Part shown: positions 54,128 through 63,202 of the stretch, in pieces
Numbering within the stretch: the stretch's first letter is position 1
How the letters are laid out: each line of letters begins with the position of its first letter
Assembly (NCBI RefSeq): GCF_019800665.1
Contig: NZ_JAHVKO010000005.1
Span: forward strand, 372,001 to 436,000
DNA: 64,000 nucleotides
Direction of reading: 5' to 3'
Origin: Microbulbifer agarilyticus
GTDB taxonomy: Bacteria > Pseudomonadota > Gammaproteobacteria > Pseudomonadales > Cellvibrionaceae
Translations under genes and position numbers: made by a program
Notes under the pieces: model-generated
The model's input: the letters and a program-made list of their open reading frames with translations, nothing else
What the model was told of the DNA's origin: nothing
Databases searched by the model: none

Positions 54128-56209
54128 ATGAAGAAACTGCTTTTACCGCTGGCTATCGCCACTGCCATTACCGCCATCGGCGGCTGCGCCAAACCGGAGA
54201 ACGGAAGTGCTGAAGCCACCGACACCAAGCCCAGTGCTGAGCAAAGTGCTATCGCAAACACCACCCTTGGCTCCGGTATCGACCTGAGCGCCATGGACAC
54301 AAGCGTGCGCCCGCAGGATGATTTCTTTTCCTACGTAAACGGAAACTGGATTAAAAATACCGAAATCCCCGCGGACAAATCCCGCTGGGGCGGTTTCAGC
54401 ATACTGCGCGACAAGGCCACCGAAGAGGTGAAGGGCCTGATTATGGAGGCCAGCAAAAACGCCAACAGTGCGGGCGCCAAGCAAATCGGTGACCTGTACA
54501 ACAGCTTCATGAATGAAGAACTCATTGAGAAGCAAGGTGTTAGCGCCATCGCATCCGAACTGGCCAAGGTCGACGCGATCGGATCATACAAGGACCTGGG
54601 TGACTTCTTCGCCTATGCCGACACCGTTGGTTATGACGTTCCCTTCGGTGGTTACGTGTATCAAGACCTGAAACAGGTTGAAAACTACATTACCTATATT
54701 TCCCAGGCCGGGCTCGGACTGCCAGACCGCGATTACTATTTCGATGACTCCGAGAAGGGCCAGAAGCTCCAGCAAGCCTACCGCGAATTTCTGGTAACAA
54801 TGCAGAAAATTGCCGGCCTGGAAAACGCCGAACAATACGCGGAATCCCTTTACGAATTGGAAAAAAGCCTGGCGGAACACCACCGCACGCGCGTGGAAAA
54901 CCGCGACCCGGTGAAATCGTACAACAAGAAAACCCTCGCCGAACTGAAGACCCTGATGCCTTCCTTCGACTGGGATAGCTACCTACAGAAAGCGCACCTG
55001 GAAAAAGCCGATGCCTTTATTGTTCGCCAGCCCGAGTATCTGGAAGCGGTAAATACCATCATCGCAGATACCGAACTGGACACCTGGAAACGCTACCTGA
55101 AGCTTAAGGTGCTCTCCGCAGCCGCACCTTACATGCACAGTGAAATTGCCCAGGCCAATTTCGACTTCTACGGCACCACCATTCGTGGCACCAAGGAAAT
55201 GGAGCCGCGCTGGAAGCGCGCGGTGCAGTTCGTGAATGGTTCCGCTGGTGAACTGGTAGGCCAACTGTATGTAGAGAAATACTTCCCGCCGGAAGCCAAA
55301 GCGCGCATGGTGAAGCTGGTAGACAACCTGAAAGCCGCTTACAAGGAATCCATCGAGTCACTGACCTGGATGAGTGCGGACACCAAGAAGGAAGCACTGA
55401 CCAAGCTGGCGAATTTCACCACCAAAATCGGTTACCCGGACAAGTGGCGCGACTACAGCGAGCTGCAGGTCGAAGCGGACAACCTGGTGGGTAACGCCAT
55501 CGCCGCAACCCTGTTCGACACCCTGAACGACCGCAACAAACTGGGGCAGCCCCTGGACCGCGGCGAGTGGCATATGAGCCCGCAAACAGTAAACGCTTAC
55601 TACAATCCGCCGATGAATGAGATTGTGTTCCCAGCGGCAATCCTGCAGCCACCGTTTTTCAATATGAATGCGGACGACGCCGTGAACTATGGTGGTATCG
55701 GTGGCGTGATTGGCCATGAGATTGGTCACGGCTTTGATGACAAGGGCTCCAAGTTTGACGGTAAGGGCTACCTGAATAACTGGTGGACCGATTCCGACCG
55801 CGACAATTTCGAGCAATTGACCGGCAAGCTGGTGGCGCAATATCAGGACTTCCAGCCACTCGAAGGTGAGCACATCAATGGCGAACTGACCCTGGGAGAA
55901 AACATCGGCGACCTGTCTGGTCTCGGCATTGCCTACAAAGCCTACAAGATGTCCCTGAATGGCGAGGAAGGCCCGGAAATCGATGGCTTCACCGGTGATC
56001 AGCGTGTCTTCATGGGCTGGGCCCAGGTGTGGCGTAGCAAAATGCGCGACGAAGCCCTGAGCGAGCGCCTGAAGACCGACCCGCACTCACCGGCCAAGTA
56101 CCGCGTACAGGGTGTTGTACCCAACATCGAAGCGTTCTATAGCGCATTTGATGTGAAGGAAGGCGACGGTATGTACCTGCCCAAGGAAGAGCGTGTAGAG
56201 ATCTGGTAA
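54128..56209 (+). CDS. M13-family (neprilysin/PepO-like) metallopeptidase lipoprotein
   Basis: 693 residues from the ATG at 54128, which gives a lipoprotein signal ending at Cys20 (ITAIGGC); the frame opens at 54086 but that start lacks a ribosome binding site. Motifs of M13 peptidases are complete: NAYYNPPMNEIVFPAAILQPPFF, the zinc site GVIGHEIGHGFDD, the third ligand in LTLGENIGDLSGL, and the C-terminal VQGVVPNIEAFYSAFDVKEGDGMY. It cleaves oligopeptides on the amino side of hydrophobic residues, in the periplasm or at the outer membrane. Single gene with its own terminator. Confidence 0.94.
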   Translation: MKKLLLPLAIATAITAIGGCAKPENGSAEATDTKPSAEQSAIANTTLGSGIDLSAMDTSVRPQDDFFSYVNGNWIKNTEIPADKSRWGGFSILRDKATEEVKGLIMEASKNANSAGAKQIGDLYNSFMNEELIEKQGVSAIASELAKVDAIGSYKDLGDFFAYADTVGYDVPFGGYVYQDLKQVENYITYISQAGLGLPDRDYYFDDSEKGQKLQQAYREFLVTMQKIAGLENAEQYAESLYELEKSLAEHHRTRVENRDPVKSYNKKTLAELKTLMPSFDWDSYLQKAHLEKADAFIVRQPEYLEAVNTIIADTELDTWKRYLKLKVLSAAAPYMHSEIAQANFDFYGTTIRGTKEMEPRWKRAVQFVNGSAGELVGQLYVEKYFPPEAKARMVKLVDNLKAAYKESIESLTWMSADTKKEALTKLANFTTKIGYPDKWRDYSELQVEADNLVGNAIAATLFDTLNDRNKLGQPLDRGEWHMSPQTVNAYYNPPMNEIVFPAAILQPPFFNMNADDAVNYGGIGGVIGHEIGHGFDDKGSKFDGKGYLNNWWTDSDRDNFEQLTGKLVAQYQDFQPLEGEHINGELTLGENIGDLSGLGIAYKAYKMSLNGEEGPEIDGFTGDQRVFMGWAQVWRSKMRDEALSERLKTDPHSPAKYRVQGVVPNIEAFYSAFDVKEGDGMYLPKEERVEIW

Positions 56210-56231
56210 GTTATTTCTCTACCCTTTACCG

Positions 56232-56258
56232 AAAAGCCCCGCTCCGCGGGGCTTTTTT
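56232..56258 (+). terminator. Rho-independent terminator after the M13 peptidase gene
   Basis: Stem AAAAGCCCCGC / GCGGGGCTTTT with 3-base loop, then TT. Confidence 0.88.
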
Positions 56259-56340
56259 ATGCCTGCAACAGCTGCCCCTTGCGTCGCGGATGGCTTACCA
56301 TGGTTTGCAAAGAGCGCTTGCAAGCACGAGGGAGACCACC

Positions 56341-58227
56341 GTGGCCCACAAGAACCAGTTACAGCTACTCGCCAGCCGTCGCTTTCTACCATTCTTTTGC
56401 ACCCAGTCACTGGGCGCCTTTAATGACAATGTGTTCAAAAACGCATTGATCGTGATGATTGCCTTTCGCCTGGCAACCGACGAGGCGAACTTCCTGATTA
56501 ATCTGGCGGCGGGCCTGTTTATCCTACCGTTTTTCCTGTTTTCCGCCACCGCCGGTCAGGTGGCGGACAAGGTGGATAAAAGTGTACTGATTCGTCGTAT
56601 CAAGCTGGCCGAGATTGGCATTGTGCTGCTGGGCATTGGCGCGCTGTATAGCGGCAACAACTATCTATGCCTGGGCGTGCTGTTCTTGCTCGGAGTCCAG
56701 TCGGCCTTCTTCGGACCAGTGAAGTACGCGATCCTGCCACAGCATCTGCAGAAGGCAGAGCTGGTAGGCGGCAACGCACTGGTGGAAATGGGCACCTTTG
56801 TTTCCATCCTGACCGGCACCATCGTTGGTGGCCTGCTGGCGGGGTACACCGGCGAAGGCCAATCCGGGCTGTTGTGGATTTCTGCTGTGCTAATGACCAC
56901 CGCCATTTCCGGTTATCTGGTATGCCGAAAAATACCCGCGGCGGCAGCACCCGCCCCCGACCTCAAGCTCAACTTCAATCCGGTTACCCAGGTCGGCCAG
57001 GTACTCAAAGAAGCGGTGAAAAAGCCAGCGGTGTTTTACGCGATCATTGGGATTTCCTGGTTCTGGCTTCTGGGAGCGGCCTACCTCACACAAATCCCCA
57101 GTCTGACCCGCAATGTGCTGGGAGGCAGTGAGTCGCTGGTCACCCTGCTGCTGTGCTGCTTTACCATTGGTGTCGCGGTTGGGTCACTGCTGTGTGGGCG
57201 CCTGTCCGCCGGCCGCGTGGAACTCGGCCTGGTGCCGATCGGTGCCGCCGGTTTGACGCTGGTGGGCATGCTGTTGGCCTCTGCCACCGGCAACTATCAG
57301 CCTCCAGCTGAAACCACGGTCGCCGCATTCTGGGCGAGCGACGGCTCGCTGGGTATTCTGATCAACCTGACATTGATCGGCATTTTCGGCGGCTTTTTCA
57401 TCGTCCCGCTTTACGCGATGATGCAGGAGCGTTCTGAAGCCAGTATCCGCGCGCGTATCATCTCCCTCAACAATATCTTCAATGCGCTCTTTATGGTGGT
57501 AGCGGCGCTACTCGGTATCGTCTTCCTGAATGTTCTCGGAGCCACGATTCCTCAGTTTTTCCTGGTGATCGCCCTGATGAACGCGGCGGTGGCGATCTTT
57601 GTATTTACCAAGGTGCCAGAGTTCGCCATGCGACTGCTCATCTGGCTGTTGTCTCACACCATGTACCGGGTAAAACACGAAGGACTGGAGCGTATTCCGG
57701 CGGAAGGCGCGGCCATCATTGCCTGCAACCATGTGAGCTATGTGGATGCGCTGCTGCTGGCTGGAGCGGTGCGCCGCCCCATTCGCTTTATCATGTACAA
57801 GCCTATCTATCAGATTCCGGTTCTGCATTTTATTTTCAAAACCAGTCGCGCCATTCCCATCTGCTCCAAACAGCAGGACCCGGAGGGCTACGCAAAAGCC
57901 TTTGAAGAAATTGAACAGGGGTTGAAAGACGGCGACTTGCTGTGCATTTTCCCCGAAGGGCAGCTCACCAAAACCGGGGAGCTACAGCCGTTCAAGGCGG
58001 GAATTGAAAAGATACTTGAGCGCACCCCGGTACCGGTTATTCCCATGGCGCTAAGAGGATTGTGGGGGAGTTTTTTCAGTCACAAGGACGGCCATGCATT
58101 CAGCACCCTGCCACGGCGTTTCTGGTCGAGAGTCTGTGTCGTGGCCGGAACACCGGTTGAGGCCACCAATGCAAATGCGGAAGCATTGCAGGAAACCGTA
58201 CTGGACTTGCGCGGCAACCACCGTTAG
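56341..58227 (+). CDS. MFS transporter fused to a PlsC-type acyltransferase (LplT-Aas-like)
   Basis: 628 residues from the GTG at 56341, with GAGGGAG upstream; the ATG at 56290 would add 17 residues of no known conservation. Residues about 1-405 are a 12-helix MFS domain of the LplT type (SLGAFNDNVFKNALIVM near the start). Residues about 425-628 are a glycerolipid acyltransferase: CNHVSYVDALLL (the HX4D motif), RAIPICSKQQDPEGYAKAFEE and LLCIFPEGQLTKTGE (the FPEG motif). LplT brings lysophospholipid inside and Aas re-acylates it; this fusion lacks the AMP-ligase part of Aas, so acyl-CoA or acyl-ACP must come from elsewhere. Site: inner membrane. Confidence 0.9.
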   Translation: MAHKNQLQLLASRRFLPFFCTQSLGAFNDNVFKNALIVMIAFRLATDEANFLINLAAGLFILPFFLFSATAGQVADKVDKSVLIRRIKLAEIGIVLLGIGALYSGNNYLCLGVLFLLGVQSAFFGPVKYAILPQHLQKAELVGGNALVEMGTFVSILTGTIVGGLLAGYTGEGQSGLLWISAVLMTTAISGYLVCRKIPAAAAPAPDLKLNFNPVTQVGQVLKEAVKKPAVFYAIIGISWFWLLGAAYLTQIPSLTRNVLGGSESLVTLLLCCFTIGVAVGSLLCGRLSAGRVELGLVPIGAAGLTLVGMLLASATGNYQPPAETTVAAFWASDGSLGILINLTLIGIFGGFFIVPLYAMMQERSEASIRARIISLNNIFNALFMVVAALLGIVFLNVLGATIPQFFLVIALMNAAVAIFVFTKVPEFAMRLLIWLLSHTMYRVKHEGLERIPAEGAAIIACNHVSYVDALLLAGAVRRPIRFIMYKPIYQIPVLHFIFKTSRAIPICSKQQDPEGYAKAFEEIEQGLKDGDLLCIFPEGQLTKTGELQPFKAGIEKILERTPVPVIPMALRGLWGSFFSHKDGHAFSTLPRRFWSRVCVVAGTPVEATNANAEALQETVLDLRGNHR

Positions 58228-58283
58228 ATCGATACCCGCTGCTCACTGTATATATACCGTTAAAACAAACAGGCCCGAAAACG

Positions 58284-58318
58284 AAAAAAGCCGCGTCGTA
58301 AATCGACGCGGCTTTTTT
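58284..58318. terminator. Two-way terminator between the fusion gene and tpx
   Basis: Stem AAAAAAGCCGCGTCG / CGACGCGGCTTTTTT with a 5-base loop, between convergent genes. Confidence 0.92.
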
Positions 58319-58337
58319 ATTTGGGAGCAAGCAACAA

Positions 58338-58832
58338 TTACAGTGCGGCGGCAACACCGTCATAGTTGGGCTCGTCAGCGGTTTCCGCGACCTGCTCGGT
58401 ATAAATAACCTTGCCAGTTTCATCGATCACCACGACCGCGCGCGAGAGCAAACCGATTAGCGGACCCGTTGCGAACGCAACACCGTAGTCGTCACCAAAG
58501 CTCGAACGGAACGTCGAGCCCAGTTTCACGTTTGCAATTCCCTCAGCGCCGCAGAAGCGCGCCATCGCAAACGGCAGGTCCGCGGAGACGCAAACCACCA
58601 CGGTATTCTCCAGCGCAGCAACCTGCTCGTTGAAGGTGCGCACCGAAGTAGCACAGGTAGGGGTATCTACCGAAGGAAAAATATTCAAGACCACGCGCTT
58701 GCCTGCCAGGTCCTGCAACGTCAGGTCTGAAAGGTCTCCCTGGGCGAGGGTAAAGGCAGGCGCCTGGCTGCCGACCTGAGGCAGATCGCCCACGGTGGTA
58801 ATGGGGTTTCCCTGTAAAGTAACGTTGGCCAT
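58338..58832 (-). CDS. tpx: Thiol peroxidase
   Basis: 164 residues, atypical 2-Cys peroxiredoxin. The peroxidatic Cys is C60 ([15 protein letters not shown]) and the resolving Cys C94 ([11 protein letters not shown]), at the distance typical of Tpx. The front [18 protein letters not shown] is family standard. It reduces hydrogen peroxide and organic peroxides using thioredoxin; in E. coli it is periplasm-associated or cytoplasmic. Single gene; GGAATA precedes the ATG at 58832. Confidence 0.96.
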   Translation of the reverse strand: MANVTLQGNPITTVGDLPQVGSQAPAFTLAQGDLSDLTLQDLAGKRVVLNIFPSVDTPTCATSVRTFNEQVAALENTVVVCVSADLPFAMARFCGAEGIANVKLGSTFRSSFGDDYGVAFATGPLIGLLSRAVVVIDETGKVIYTEQVAETADEPNYDGVAAAL

Positions 58833-58924
58833 TATGTATTCCTTGACTTGCCGATTGAATGTGTACGCAGCATGACTAGCGGGTTGGGTATTGTCAATCG
58901 CGCTCCCACCGATTGGCGGACAAT

Positions 58925-58952
58925 AAAAAACCCCGCAAGTGCGAGGTTTTTT
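58925..58952 (-). terminator. Terminator of the M28 peptidase gene
   Basis: Stem AAAAAACC-CGC / GCG-GGTTTTTT with one mismatch and a 4-base loop; on the minus strand it follows the peptidase stop by about 24 bases and ends in a T-run. Confidence 0.75.
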
Positions 58953-58975
58953 AACGAACAGGTTAAATCGGCAAA

Positions 58976-60394
58976 TTAATCCTCGATGGTAACGCGACCG
59001 AAATCCCCTTCCATTTCCGCAGCCAGGAACGACATCACCACCCAGGCGGCAACATTCTGCTTCAGGTTATCTGGATCGACTTTATCCAGAGTGTCATTCG
59101 GCGTGTGGTGATAATCAAAGTAATCGGTGCCGTCCTGGTAAAGTCCCATCGCCGGTACGCCACGTGCGACAAACACACTGCTGTCAGGACCACCATAGGT
59201 TTTGTTGTTTCCGCGCTCGATACCCAGCGGCGCAAGCAGCTGCATCATCTGGTCGGCAATCACAAACTTGCTCTCTGGAATACGCGTATCAAAGCGCCAG
59301 ATTTTGCCCGCGCCGAAGTCAGATTCGGACACCATGATAATTTTATCCAGTGCATCCTGATGCGCATCCACATACTGCTTAGCACCTACCAGGCCGATCT
59401 CCTCAGCACCAAACAGAACCACTCGCAGGGTGCGGCGCGGGCGCTGGGGCAATTCAGAAATCAGGCGTGCGGTCTCCATCACAATCGCCACACCAGCGCC
59501 GTCATCCAGTGCACCGGTACCTTCGTCCCAGCTATCCAGGTGGGCACCGATAAGAACCACTTCTTCAGGTTTTTCGCGGCCAACCACTTCGCCAATCACA
59601 TTAAAGGATGGACCGTCGGGCAGAGGTGCATTGTGCACATCGAGCTTCACCTCTACCGGCTTACCACGTTCTAGCATGGCCTCCAGCAGATTGGCATCCG
59701 GAGCCGACAGGGCCAGGGCTGGTACCGGGTTAGCCACGCCATCGACAGACATCATACCGGTATGGGCAAAGCGGTCGGAATCGGTACCGACCGAGCGCAG
59801 CAGCATGGCAGCAGCACCTTTTTCTGCGGCTGCACGCATACCCTTGCTACGGCCCTGTACCGCCGGTCCATAGCCTTCACCGGTGCGCGCACGCTCCATA
59901 CGTTTGTTAATAAAGGCGATTTTGCCCTTTACCGCACTCGCCGGTGCCGCCATCAAGGCTTCAACATCGGCAAAAGGAACGATTTCGGCTGTTAGGCCGC
60001 CTTCCGGAGTGGAGGCGCCGTACCCCAGTGAACTCACTACCAGAGGCTGGGGGTAGGGTGCGGTAACCTCGGCGTGCGCGTGCCCGCGCGCCCAGCGCTT
60101 CACGTCGATCTGTTCGGTGTACACACGATCAAAGCCGAGGTCTTTCATTTTTTGCTGAGCCCAGGCTACCGCCCGCTCATCGCCCTTGGTACCGGCGCGT
60201 CGGGGGCCCACTTCCACAGTGAGCGACTCCACCAGGCTGTAGGCATCTGAAGACTCCAGTGCGCGATCTCTAAGTACCTCAGCTACCGACAAGTCTTCTT
60301 TATTCAGTGGTGTAGCGTGCGTGGCAGCGACCACCAACATTGCCGCCAAACCGCCGCTCATTGTCACAACAGGTTTCAACAGGTGCTTAAACAT
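58976..60394 (-). CDS. M28-family zinc aminopeptidase with PA domain
   Basis: 472 residues with a signal peptide (about 1-27, ending THA). The catalytic M28 domain holds the zinc ligands: [20 protein letters not shown] (His, Asp), [15 protein letters not shown] (Glu) and [15 protein letters not shown] (His). An inserted protease-associated domain fills about 120-250. It probably trims peptides from the N-terminus in the periplasm. Its closest described relatives are carboxypeptidase Q-like proteins. Single gene, 57 bases from the next minus gene. Confidence 0.9.
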   Translation of the reverse strand: MFKHLLKPVVTMSGGLAAMLVVAATHATPLNKEDLSVAEVLRDRALESSDAYSLVESLTVEVGPRRAGTKGDERAVAWAQQKMKDLGFDRVYTEQIDVKRWARGHAHAEVTAPYPQPLVVSSLGYGASTPEGGLTAEIVPFADVEALMAAPASAVKGKIAFINKRMERARTGEGYGPAVQGRSKGMRAAAEKGAAAMLLRSVGTDSDRFAHTGMMSVDGVANPVPALALSAPDANLLEAMLERGKPVEVKLDVHNAPLPDGPSFNVIGEVVGREKPEEVVLIGAHLDSWDEGTGALDDGAGVAIVMETARLISELPQRPRRTLRVVLFGAEEIGLVGAKQYVDAHQDALDKIIMVSESDFGAGKIWRFDTRIPESKFVIADQMMQLLAPLGIERGNNKTYGGPDSSVFVARGVPAMGLYQDGTDYFDYHHTPNDTLDKVDPDNLKQNVAAWVVMSFLAAEMEGDFGRVTIED

Positions 60395-60451
60395 GATTTC
60401 TCCAGTACTACTCGTGGATAGTTATTGTTATTCGACAAAACGATTTTCGAT

Positions 60452-60787
60452 CTATTGTTTGGGCAGTGAGAGCAGGCGTTCGCGCACGTCGCGCAAGCGC
60501 CGAATACCCTCATCGGAAAACAGGTAGGGCATTTTTCCGGTGTACTCATCTTCCTCGATACGTAAACACTCTAGCCGCAAGCTTTCCAGCGGAGGGTCGT
60601 GACGCATGGGGTAACCGGTCAGTACACGCCATTCATTGTCATCCGCCTGCCCCGCAATCACATCCTCCAGCCCCTGCTGGAATTGCGCCCGCTCCATGCG
60701 AAAGCGGGGCGTACGCATATGCATCAACCCCCAGACTACGAGTGCAAATACCGCAAAAGTCAGCCCGACGGTGATGAGCAGGTTCAT
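60452..60787 (-). CDS. Small membrane-anchored hypothetical protein
   Basis: 111 residues: one N-terminal helix (about 3-23, LLITVGLTFAVFALVVWGLM) and a charged soluble part (WRVLTGYPMRHDPPLESLRLECLRIEE, then DEGIRRLRDVRERLL). It overlaps the acyltransferase gene by four bases, so it is translated with it. No family recognised. Confidence 0.75.
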   Translation of the reverse strand: MNLLITVGLTFAVFALVVWGLMHMRTPRFRMERAQFQQGLEDVIAGQADDNEWRVLTGYPMRHDPPLESLRLECLRIEEDEYTGKMPYLFSDEGIRRLRDVRERLLSLPKQ

Positions 60788-61410
60788 TCGTTACCAACAA
60801 GTTCCGTTTGATTTTCCGGGTTGCGCCCACGGTACTTGCTGAAACGACGCTGCACTTCCTGCATGTCGGCCTCAAAGTTACCGGTGGTGCGATACAGCGA
60901 ATCAATACAGATACGCTTGGTGGGGAAATCCCAGGCAATCAGCAAAACGGGCACATCCGCCGCATGGGCGATCCGCAGAAAACCGTTTTTCCACCTGGTC
61001 GCTTTCTTACGCGTGCCTTCCGGAGTGAGCGCCACCCACATTTTTTCATTTTGCTTGAATTGGTTTGCTACCTGTTTGGCCATACCACCCGCTGCGGAGC
61101 GGTCGGTGGGAATTCCACCCAGCGCCATAAACAGCCCCTTGAACGGGAAAAAGAATGCCTCTTTTTTCATTAGCCAGGAGGCTTTCAATTTCAATGCCAA
61201 AATAAAGGGCATCGCCACTACAAAGTCCCAGTTGGAAGTGTGCGGGGCCAGCGCCACCATCAACTTTTTTTCCGCAGGGAAGTTACCGTCAAAGCGCCAC
61301 CCCAGCATTTTGACAATCAAAAGCCCGAGGCCCTGTGTGAACCAATTGCCGACGCGCGGCATTTCTTCGGGTAACGGTGAGGGAATCGTGGTTTTCTTTA
61401 CTGCTGTCAC
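60784..61410 (-). CDS. PlsC-type lysophospholipid acyltransferase family protein
   Basis: 208 residues. The acyltransferase motifs are clear: APHTSNWDFVVAMPF (HX4D), GGIPTDRSAAGGMAKQV and ALTPEGTRKKATRWKNGFLRIA (the PEGT block), with PVLLIAWDF at the end. It probably adds an acyl chain to a lyso-phospholipid at the inner membrane. Shorter than PlsC itself, so the exact acceptor is open. It lies 42 bases after prfC on the same strand and overlaps the small membrane protein gene. Confidence 0.88.
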   Translation of the reverse strand: MTAVKKTTIPSPLPEEMPRVGNWFTQGLGLLIVKMLGWRFDGNFPAEKKLMVALAPHTSNWDFVVAMPFILALKLKASWLMKKEAFFFPFKGLFMALGGIPTDRSAAGGMAKQVANQFKQNEKMWVALTPEGTRKKATRWKNGFLRIAHAADVPVLLIAWDFPTKRICIDSLYRTTGNFEADMQEVQRRFSKYRGRNPENQTELVGNE

Positions 61411-61452
61411 GGTAACAATCTCTTAAAAAAATTAAGCGGATTCCAATCCAGA

Positions 61453-63036
61453 TTAATGCTCGCGGGTCGCATAGAAGCGCACGTCCGGGTAACGCTCTTC
61501 CGCCAGCTGCAGGTTAACTCGGGTCGGGGCCAGGTAGGTTAAATGCCCGGCGCCATCCACTGCCAGGTTGATGCTGGCTTTGCGCTTGAAGTTCTCCAGC
61601 TCCTTGGCATTTTCACTATCCACCCAACGTGCCGTATTCACATTCACGTTTTCGTAGATCGCTTCCACTTTGTACTCGTCTTTCAGACGATATGCCACCA
61701 CTTCGAACTGCAGCACCCCCACAGCACCGACAATGATGTCGTTGTTATCCAGGGGGAAAAACACCTGGGTGGACCCCTCCTCGGACAACTGCTGCAGGCC
61801 TTTTTGCAACTGCTTCAGCTTCAACGGGTCTTTCAGGCGGATACGACGGAACAGCTCAGGCGCAAAGTTGGGGATACCGGTGAACTTGAGGGTTTCGCCC
61901 TCGGAAAAGGTGTCGCCAATCTGGATGGTGCCATGGTTGTGCAAGCCGATGATATCGCCGGCAATGGCTTCCTCGACATGGGTACGGTCACCAGCCATAA
62001 ACGTAACGGCATCGGCGATTTTTACATCTTTGCCGATACGCACGTGCTTCATTTTCATGCCGCGGTTGTAAGTACCGGAGCAAACACGCATGAAGGCAAT
62101 ACGGTCGCGATGCTTGGGGTCCATATTGGCCTGGATCTTAAACACAAACCCACTGAACTTGGCCTCTTCCGGCTGTACCTCACGCTCAATGGTCTGGCGT
62201 GATTGCGGGCCCGGCGCCCACTCGACAAATCCATCCAGCATTTCACGAACGCCGAAGTTACCCAGAGCGGTCCCGAAAAATACCGGGGTCAACTTGCCGG
62301 CACGGTAGGCTTCCAGATCAAACTCATGGGTGGCACCGCGGACAAGGTCGATTTCTTCGCGAATTTCCTCGGCATCTTCGCCCAGAAGCGCAGTAGCCTC
62401 GTCGGAATCCAAACCCTTGATCTGAATGTCTTCGGGAATGGTGTGGCCCTGGCCCTGCTGGAACACGTGAATCGTATCGGTGTACAGGTTGTATACGCCC
62501 TTGAACAGCTTGCCGGAGCCCAGAGGCCAATTGATCGGTGCTGCCTGAATATCCAGCACCTCTTCAATTTCATCCATCACTTCGATGGGATCGCGGATAT
62601 CGCGATCCAGCTTGTTGATGAACGACAAGATCGGCGTAGTCCGCAGACGACATACGTTCATCAGCTTGATGGTGCGATCCTCGACACCCTTGGCGCCATC
62701 AATCACCATCAGCGCCGAGTCCACCGCGGTCAGTACGCGATAGGTATCTTCCGAGAAGTCCTCGTGCCCCGGGGTATCCAGCAGGTTTACCACGCGCTCC
62801 TTGTAGGGAAACTGCATGACCGACGAGGTTACGGAGATACCCCGCTCCTGCTCCATGGTCATCCAGTCCGAGCGCGCGTGGGGCCCTTTCTTGCCCTTAA
62901 CGGAACCCGCAAGCTGAATCGCATTTCCGAACAGCAGCAACTTCTCGGTCACGGTAGTCTTACCGGCGTCCGGGTGAGAAATAATCGCGAAGGTACGGCG
63001 GCCGTTAATGCCCGCCAGAGATGAGGATTGACCCAT
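61453..63036 (-). CDS. prfC: Peptide chain release factor 3
   Basis: 527 residues from the ATG at 63036 ([28 protein letters not shown]); the frame is open 18 codons further back but the conserved start and length (E. coli 529) favour this one. All GTPase motifs are present: HPDAGKTT (G1), [14 protein letters not shown] (G3) and INKLDRD (G4). RF3 is the class II factor that removes RF1 and RF2 from the ribosome after peptide release. It leads the group with the acyltransferase and small membrane genes. Confidence 0.97.
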   Translation of the reverse strand: MGQSSSLAGINGRRTFAIISHPDAGKTTVTEKLLLFGNAIQLAGSVKGKKGPHARSDWMTMEQERGISVTSSVMQFPYKERVVNLLDTPGHEDFSEDTYRVLTAVDSALMVIDGAKGVEDRTIKLMNVCRLRTTPILSFINKLDRDIRDPIEVMDEIEEVLDIQAAPINWPLGSGKLFKGVYNLYTDTIHVFQQGQGHTIPEDIQIKGLDSDEATALLGEDAEEIREEIDLVRGATHEFDLEAYRAGKLTPVFFGTALGNFGVREMLDGFVEWAPGPQSRQTIEREVQPEEAKFSGFVFKIQANMDPKHRDRIAFMRVCSGTYNRGMKMKHVRIGKDVKIADAVTFMAGDRTHVEEAIAGDIIGLHNHGTIQIGDTFSEGETLKFTGIPNFAPELFRRIRLKDPLKLKQLQKGLQQLSEEGSTQVFFPLDNNDIIVGAVGVLQFEVVAYRLKDEYKVEAIYENVNVNTARWVDSENAKELENFKRKASINLAVDGAGHLTYLAPTRVNLQLAEERYPDVRFYATREH

Positions 63037-63202
63037 AATGCAAACAATCGAACTGGATAAAAAACAGTCGGGCATTATACACGTCGGCACACATCTCTGG
63101 GGCTGTTAGACTGCAAAAACCCAACCGGTCTCACGCCGGGTAAACCGGACTCACCGAGGGCACCTGGTCAAGCGCCCTCGATACTACCGACAGAGATGAA
63201 CA

